NCBI RefSeq assembly: GCF_018263855.1
Contig: NZ_CP073318.1
Location: 7,688,001-7,752,000 of the forward strand
DNA: 64,000 bases
DNA from: Kutzneria sp. CA-103260
GTDB taxonomy: Bacteria; Actinomycetota; Actinomycetes; Mycobacteriales; Pseudonocardiaceae
Reading direction: 5' to 3'
Part shown: one piece after another, positions 60,090-64,000 of the stretch
Layout: every line of letters starts with the position of its first letter
Position numbering within the stretch: the first letter of the stretch is position 1
The notes under the pieces: generated by a model
Told to the model about the DNA's origin: nothing
Database searches by the model: none
Seen by the model: the letters and a program-made list of their open reading frames with translations, nothing else
Position numbers and translations under genes: made by a program

Positions 60090-61472
60090 GTGGAGAGCCC
60101 CGAGGAGAGCGCCCCCGTGGCCGCCGAGGTCGAGGAAGACGTGCTCGACGAGTCCGCCGAGCACGTCCCGCCACCGGCGCCCGCGGGCCCGCGCACGCGG
60201 TTCCGGCGCAAGCGCGACTACGCCGTGGTCGTGCTGATCGTGCTGCTCGTCGCCGGCGGTGCCACCCTGTGGTGGCGCAGCTCCGACGCGGCCGCGACGG
60301 TGTCGGAGACCGGCTCGACCAACGTCACCGTGCCGCCGAAGCCAGGCGCCGTGCCGGCCGAGTTCAAGCAGCTGTGGCAGGCGCTGAGCGGGTCCACGCC
60401 CGACCCGGTGGTGGTCGGCCCGACCGCGGTCACCGGCGACAAGCACACCGTGACCGGGCACGACCCGGTGACCGGCGCGGTCCGGTGGAGCTACGACCGC
60501 ACCAACCTCGACCTGTGCACGGTGTCCGCGGCCTGGGGCAAGGCGATGGCCGTCTACCGCAAGACGCACAACTGCAGCGAAGTCACCGAACTGGACGCGG
60601 TCACCGGCAAGCGCGGCGCGCAGCGCAACGGCGACGCCGAGCTGAACACCCAGCTGATGTCCGACGGCACATTCGTCTCCACCAGCGGCAGCAAGCTGGT
60701 CGACACCTGGCGGTCCGACCTGGTGCAGACCCAGCAGTACGGCACCGTGACCGCGCAGGTGAACCACGACAAGCAGCCGCGGCTGAACTGCGTGTACAGC
60801 TCGGAGCTGGCCGGCCCGAACCTGCTGGGCGTGCTGGAGCGCTGCCCCGACGAGCAGTTCAACCGGTTCACCGTGCTGCGGCCGGGCGGCACCGAGAGCG
60901 ACGCCGAGAAGCCGAACGTGCTGTTCAGCGTGCAGGTGCCGGGCGACGGCGGCCGTATCGTGGCGCTCACCGACCAGCGTGAGGCGGTGGCGCTGCCCAA
61001 CCCGAGCCGGCTGGTGATCTGGAACAACACCGGCTCCCAGGTGGAGACCGTGCCGCTGAACGGCGTCGACCTGTCGGCCACGCCCAACACGATGGTCCAG
61101 CCGACCGTCATGTTCACCTGCATCCAGCAGCCGCAGCCGGCCACCGACTGCGAGCCGAACAGCTGGACCACCACCAACAGCATCGGGGCACGGGTCGTCA
61201 CCTGGTTCACGGGCACCAAGACCGTGGCGCTGTCCGGGTCCACACTGGAGCCGATGTGGACGGTGGACGGCGCGTTCGGCCCGGGCACGGTGTACGCGGA
61301 CAAACTGCTGATTCCGGTGCCGGGTGGGCTGGCCGTGTTGGACCCGGCCACTGGGGTGCGCGGCCCGGACGTGAAGGTGGACCGCAAGGGCTACCAGGGG
61401 CAGGTGCGGCTGACCACGCTCGGCGACGTGCTCTTCGAGCAGCGTGGCGACACTCTCGTCGCGATGCGCTGA
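60090..61472 (+). CDS. Membrane-anchored PQQ-like beta-propeller protein (Rv3212-like)
   Basis: A 460-residue protein. The acidic N-terminus and basic TRFRRKRDY lead into one TM (about 46-63); the large external part has PQQ-like repeats (GHDPVTGAVRWSYDRT, ELDAVTGKRGAQ, PGGLAVLDPATGVRGPD). Cysteines occur in several places (DLCTVS, HNCSE, NCVYS, RCPDE, FTCIQ, TDCEPN), probably in disulfides. The GTG at 60090 is five bases after the helicase stop, so they are co-transcribed, as Rv3211-Rv3212 in mycobacteria. The role is unknown; assembly or sensing at the cell surface is only a guess. Confidence 0.85.
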   Translation: MESPEESAPVAAEVEEDVLDESAEHVPPPAPAGPRTRFRRKRDYAVVVLIVLLVAGGATLWWRSSDAAATVSETGSTNVTVPPKPGAVPAEFKQLWQALSGSTPDPVVVGPTAVTGDKHTVTGHDPVTGAVRWSYDRTNLDLCTVSAAWGKAMAVYRKTHNCSEVTELDAVTGKRGAQRNGDAELNTQLMSDGTFVSTSGSKLVDTWRSDLVQTQQYGTVTAQVNHDKQPRLNCVYSSELAGPNLLGVLERCPDEQFNRFTVLRPGGTESDAEKPNVLFSVQVPGDGGRIVALTDQREAVALPNPSRLVIWNNTGSQVETVPLNGVDLSATPNTMVQPTVMFTCIQQPQPATDCEPNSWTTTNSIGARVVTWFTGTKTVALSGSTLEPMWTVDGAFGPGTVYADKLLIPVPGGLAVLDPATGVRGPDVKVDRKGYQGQVRLTTLGDVLFEQRGDTLVAMR

Positions 61473-61516
61473 TCCGGTACTACACGCTACGTGCAGCGTG
61501 CGGCAGACTTCGAGTC

Positions 61517-62410
61517 ATGACCGCCGTGCCGCCGTCCCCGCTGACCCCCAATCGCGCCGGCCGGGTTGACCTGCCCGGCCGCTACGGTTCGATCGCCGCG
61601 CTGCGGGCCCCCGCCGCCGGTACGGATCTGGGCGCGACGGCGCTGCTGGTGCCCGGCTACACCGGCTCCAAGGAGGACTTCGCGCCGCTGGTCGACCCGA
61701 TCGCCGACGCCGGCGTCGAGGTGCTGGCCATCGACCTGCCCGGCCAGTACGAGTCGCCGGGGCCGGACCAGGAGGCGGCCTACCGGCCGGCGGCGCTGGG
61801 CACGGTGCTGGCCGACCTGGTCGCCAAGATCGCCGCCGACGGCCGCCGGGTGCTGCTGCTCGGCCACTCCTACGGCGGGTTGGTGGTGCGGGCCGCCGTG
61901 CTGGCCCATGCCCCGGTCACCGGCCTGACGCTGATGGACTCGGGGCCGGCGGAGCTGCCGCCGGGCGACCGCCGCAGCGCTCTGGACACCGGCGAGGCCG
62001 TATTGCGCGAGCACGGGGTGGAGGCCGCGCACCAGGTGCTGGAGTCGCGGGCCGCGGAGGATCCGGGCTGGGCCGAGGTGCCGGTCGAGCTGAAGGAGTT
62101 CAAGCGCAAGCGTTTCCTGCGCTCCACCGCCGCCGGGCTGCTCGGCATGGCCGACGGCCTGCGCTACGAGCCAGACCTGGTGACCAAGCTGGCCGCCGCG
62201 CTGCGCACCGGCGGCGCGTCGGCGCTGGTGATCTGCGGTGAGCAGGACGACGCGTGGTCGGTGGCCTCGCAGCGGGACATGGCCGACCGCCTCGACGCCG
62301 ACTTCGCCGTGGTCACCGGGGCCAAGCACTCCCCCAACACGGAGAACCCGGACGGCCTGCTCGGCACCCTGCTGCCCACCTGGCGCGCCTGGCTCGCCGA
62401 CGCGCTCTGA
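61517..62410 (+). CDS. Alpha/beta hydrolase
   Basis: A 297-residue cytoplasmic hydrolase. ALLVPGYTGSKEDF is the oxyanion region, DLPGQYESPGPD follows, GHSYGGLVV is the nucleophile elbow (Ser about 119), VICGEQDDAWS holds the acid, and GAKHSPNTENPDG the His. The ATG at 61517 is used. It follows the PQQ-like gene by 44 bases and has a small 6-bp dyad (61483-61488 with 61495-61500) in that gap. A perfect 20-bp palindrome lies after its stop. The substrate is unknown. Confidence 0.87.
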   Translation: MTAVPPSPLTPNRAGRVDLPGRYGSIAALRAPAAGTDLGATALLVPGYTGSKEDFAPLVDPIADAGVEVLAIDLPGQYESPGPDQEAAYRPAALGTVLADLVAKIAADGRRVLLLGHSYGGLVVRAAVLAHAPVTGLTLMDSGPAELPPGDRRSALDTGEAVLREHGVEAAHQVLESRAAEDPGWAEVPVELKEFKRKRFLRSTAAGLLGMADGLRYEPDLVTKLAAALRTGGASALVICGEQDDAWSVASQRDMADRLDADFAVVTGAKHSPNTENPDGLLGTLLPTWRAWLADAL

Positions 62411-62427
62411 CCCCAAGTCAACGCTGT

Positions 62428-62470
62428 GAAGGGGGCATTCCTGGCGTTGAACGCCAGGAATGCCCCCTTC
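62428..62470. repeat. Perfect 20-bp palindrome (GAATGCCCC family), copy 2
   Basis: Perfect 20-bp arms (62428-62447 with 62451-62470) and a 3-base loop. It contains the word GGAATGCCCCCTT shared with the element near 48551-48630. It is between two convergent genes. Confidence 0.9.
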
Positions 62471-62490
62471 CGAACGTCAAAACCGGGGTA

Positions 62491-62802
62491 TCAGGACCAC
62501 CAGAACAGCCACAGCGTCGCGGCGGCGTCGAGCAGGACGGCCAGGCAGGCCAGGGCGGACACGACGCCGGCGCGGCGGTCGGCGGCGCGTTGCAGCAGCA
62601 CGGCGATCACGGCGGCCACCGCGTGCCCGGCGACGGCCGGCCAGCCGAGGCCGGGATATCCCTGTAACTGGAAGAAGATTTGCGACGCCAGCACGGCCAG
62701 CAGCAGGATCACCACACACGCGGCGACCGCGCCGCTGGCGCCGCGCAGCACGCTGCGGCGAGGTGTCGTCCGGGGCTCGGGCTCGGTCATCGTCTTGGTC
62801 AC
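62491..62802 (-). CDS. Small membrane protein, three TM segments
   Basis: A 103-residue protein with an Arg-rich cytoplasmic N-terminus (PRTTPRRSVLRG) and three hydrophobic segments: AVAACVVILLLAVLASQIFF, GHAVAAVIAVLLQ and SALACLAVLLDAAATLWLFW. GTG at 62802 has GGAGGTGAC before it; an ATG four codons downstream is possible. It starts eight bases after the stop of the RecB-like gene and is probably in the same operon. I do not recognise the family. Confidence 0.75.
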   Translation of the reverse strand: MTKTMTEPEPRTTPRRSVLRGASGAVAACVVILLLAVLASQIFFQLQGYPGLGWPAVAGHAVAAVIAVLLQRAADRRAGVVSALACLAVLLDAAATLWLFWWS

Positions 62803-62810
62803 GTCACCTC

Positions 62811-63647
62811 CTACGGCGCGAGCATCGACCATGGCTCAAGGTCCTCGGCGACCGCCGAGCCCTCCGGGCAGCTGCGCCGGAAGTCGCACCAGGAGCACTG
62901 CCGGCCGGGCGCCGGCGGGAACAGGATGTCGGGATCGCCGCCCGCGGCCAACGTGTCGCCGGCCACCGTGAGTTCGTCGGCGCTCTCCTCGGCGCGGGCG
63001 ACGTGCCGGGCGAGCGAGTCGTCGGTGTGCTCCCATGCTGCCACCGACCGCGTCGGCAGATGGTGAAGCTCGACCCGGTGGCACTGCTTGCGCAGCGTGC
63101 GACGGGCCGCGATCGCATACAGGGCAAGGGCTTGTGAGCCGCGGGCGTCGTCGGTGGTCAGCGCGTGCCGGCCGGTCTTGTAGTCGACGATGACCAGTTC
63201 GCCTTCCCGGACGTCAATCCGGTCGACCCGGCCCTCGGCGATGATTCGCCCGGCCGGCGCGGAAACCCAGCGCTCCAGGCCGATCGGGTCGGCGCTGACG
63301 TCGGTGTCCTCGACGTACTGCGACACCCATTGCCTTGCCCGGTCCCGGTATTCGGCCTGCTGGTCGATGTCGCGGAAGCCGTCGCCCTTCCAGTTGCGGG
63401 TGACCATGGCCGCGGCCTGCTCGGGTGTTCGCCGTACCACGGGCAGGTCGAAGAAGGCCCGCAGGGCGTTGTGCACCACCGCGCCCAGCGTGTTGTGGGC
63501 CCAGCCGCCGGCCCGCGGCGGGGTGGGCCGGTCCAGGTAGGCCATCCGGTAGCGGCGTCGGCAGTCCGTCCAGGTGGCGAGCTTGGCGGGCGTGACGCGC
63601 ACCAGTTTGGGCGGCATGCTCTCGAACAGTCCGAGCTGATCTGGCAC
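62811..63647 (-). CDS. RecB-family PD-(D/E)XK nuclease with Fe-S cysteines
   Basis: A 278-residue single-domain nuclease of the Cas4/RecB/AddB type. An N-terminal Cys is in WTDCRRRYRMAY, three C-terminal Cys in RQCSWCDFRRSC (C-x2-C-x5-C), together a [4Fe-4S] set. The active site has LGAVVHNAL, GRVDRIDVREGELVIVDYKTG and QALALYA. There is no helicase domain, and no CRISPR array or cas gene nearby. The GTG at 63647 is used. It could be a stand-alone exonuclease of actinobacteria (Rv2119-like). It is followed by a small membrane protein gene. Confidence 0.88.
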   Translation of the reverse strand: MPDQLGLFESMPPKLVRVTPAKLATWTDCRRRYRMAYLDRPTPPRAGGWAHNTLGAVVHNALRAFFDLPVVRRTPEQAAAMVTRNWKGDGFRDIDQQAEYRDRARQWVSQYVEDTDVSADPIGLERWVSAPAGRIIAEGRVDRIDVREGELVIVDYKTGRHALTTDDARGSQALALYAIAARRTLRKQCHRVELHHLPTRSVAAWEHTDDSLARHVARAEESADELTVAGDTLAAGGDPDILFPPAPGRQCSWCDFRRSCPEGSAVAEDLEPWSMLAP

Positions 63648-63663
63648 CGACCCACCGTAGCGG

Positions 63664-64000
63664 TCAGGCCGCGCCCGAGATGAACCCCTTCACCGAGTCG
63701 GCCACCAGCTGCACGGCGATGGCCGCCAGCAGCAGACCGGCGATCTTGGCGACCAGCACGATGCCGCTGTCCTTGATCAGGCGGATGAGCAGGCTGGAGT
63801 AGCGCAGCACCAGGTAGTTGATCAGGTGCACGGTCAGGATGGCCGCCGCGAGGGCCAGGTAGCTGGCGGCCTGCCCGTCGGCCTGCCGCACGAACACGAT
63901 GGTCGCCGCGATCGCGCCCGGGCCGGCCAGCAGCGGCGTGCCCAGCGGGACCAGCGCGATGTTGACGTCCTCGACGGCCTCGGGCTCGGTGGCGCCCTTG
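63664..64000 (-). CDS. MarC-family membrane protein, C-terminal part
   Basis: The last 112 residues of a membrane protein; the start is beyond the window edge. The MarC signature VPLGTPLLAGPGAIAA is present, followed by TM segments ASYLALAAAILTVHLINYLVL and IVLVAKIAGLLLAAIAVQLV. MarC proteins are polytopic inner-membrane proteins of unclear function (once linked to multiple antibiotic resistance). It lies 16 bases upstream of the RecB-like gene on the same strand, so the two may be co-transcribed. Confidence 0.88.
   Translation of the reverse strand, partial: KGATEPEAVEDVNIALVPLGTPLLAGPGAIAATIVFVRQADGQAASYLALAAAILTVHLINYLVLRYSSLLIRLIKDSGIVLVAKIAGLLLAAIAVQLVADSVKGFISGAA

Noticed and set aside
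61483..61500. 6-bp dyad CACGCT/AGCGTG before the hydrolase gene as operator
   Set aside because: Too short for confidence in DNA of this GC content; no regulator gene adjoins it.
62811..63647. Cas4 of a CRISPR-Cas system
   Set aside because: The nuclease has Cas4-like Fe-S cysteines, but there is no repeat array or other cas gene in the window; a stand-alone RecB-family exonuclease is more likely.
1..64000. tRNA, rRNA, IS elements, integrases or a full biosynthetic gene cluster
   Set aside because: None could be found by reading the sequence and its translated frames; no transposase or integrase motif and no PKS/NRPS domain is present.

Overview
This window reads as chromosomal DNA of a very high-GC actinomycete, most probably a member of the Pseudonocardiales (Amycolatopsis/Kutzneria/Saccharothrix type; genus not determinable here). 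The basis is codon use, a mycothiol-dependent enzyme family, a SARP regulator, DasR- and GlnR-type operators, and gene order shared with mycobacteria: nudC, a TrkA-type K+ channel, adnB, adnA, a LipV-like hydrolase, an alkyltransferase-like protein, a TIGR02569 kinase-like protein, moeZ, DUF3152, TetR, DUF3107, a ferritin-like protein, an RhlE-type helicase and a PQQ-like protein, matching roughly Rv3199c to Rv3212. No rRNA, tRNA, IS element or CRISPR array was seen.

Layout. 1-1.9 kb: C-terminal part of a TIGR02680 SMC-like ATPase (JetC of a type III Wadjet defence cluster), cut by the window edge. 1.9-16.6 kb: a two-component system, lipoprotein and membrane proteins, three tandem neutral zinc metallopeptidases, a DUF2207 protein, an M1 peptidase, and a tightly coupled M16-M16-nudC operon. 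16.6-22.4 kb: accessory region with an SdpA/SdpB-type operon led by a 68-codon membrane peptide, ending in a canonical terminator, and divergent from a large SARP/NB-ARC/TPR regulator whose promoter carries 11-bp-phased direct repeats. 22.4-35.5 kb: M14 carboxypeptidase, K+ channel, and the AdnAB helicase-nuclease genes, here separated by a beta-propeller gene and a PucR-type regulator. 35.5-39.7 kb: VOC protein and three small secreted GH18 chitinases, each with a DasR-like operator upstream. 39.7-52.9 kb: LipV-like hydrolase, ATL protein, streptomycin-kinase-like gene flanked by related hairpins, pirin, a siroheme/nitrite-reductase operon (nirB-nirD-hemD/regulator-cbiX) behind a four-box GlnR site, moeZ, DUF3152, hydrolase, TetR. 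53-57 kb: an operon of two AurF-like diiron oxygenases around a hydrolase, divergent from a TetR gene with a clear palindromic operator. 57-64 kb: DUF3107, ferritin-like protein, DEAD-box helicase, PQQ-like protein, hydrolase, RecB-family nuclease, MarC (cut at the edge).

The most interesting unit is the SARP plus Sdp-like operon: it keeps the two maturation proteins of the Bacillus sporulation-delaying-protein system but has no SdpC or SdpI, only a small one-TM peptide. The tandem AurF operon with its operator, the GlnR box placed for a leaderless nirB transcript, and several long perfect intergenic palindromes are further points of note.
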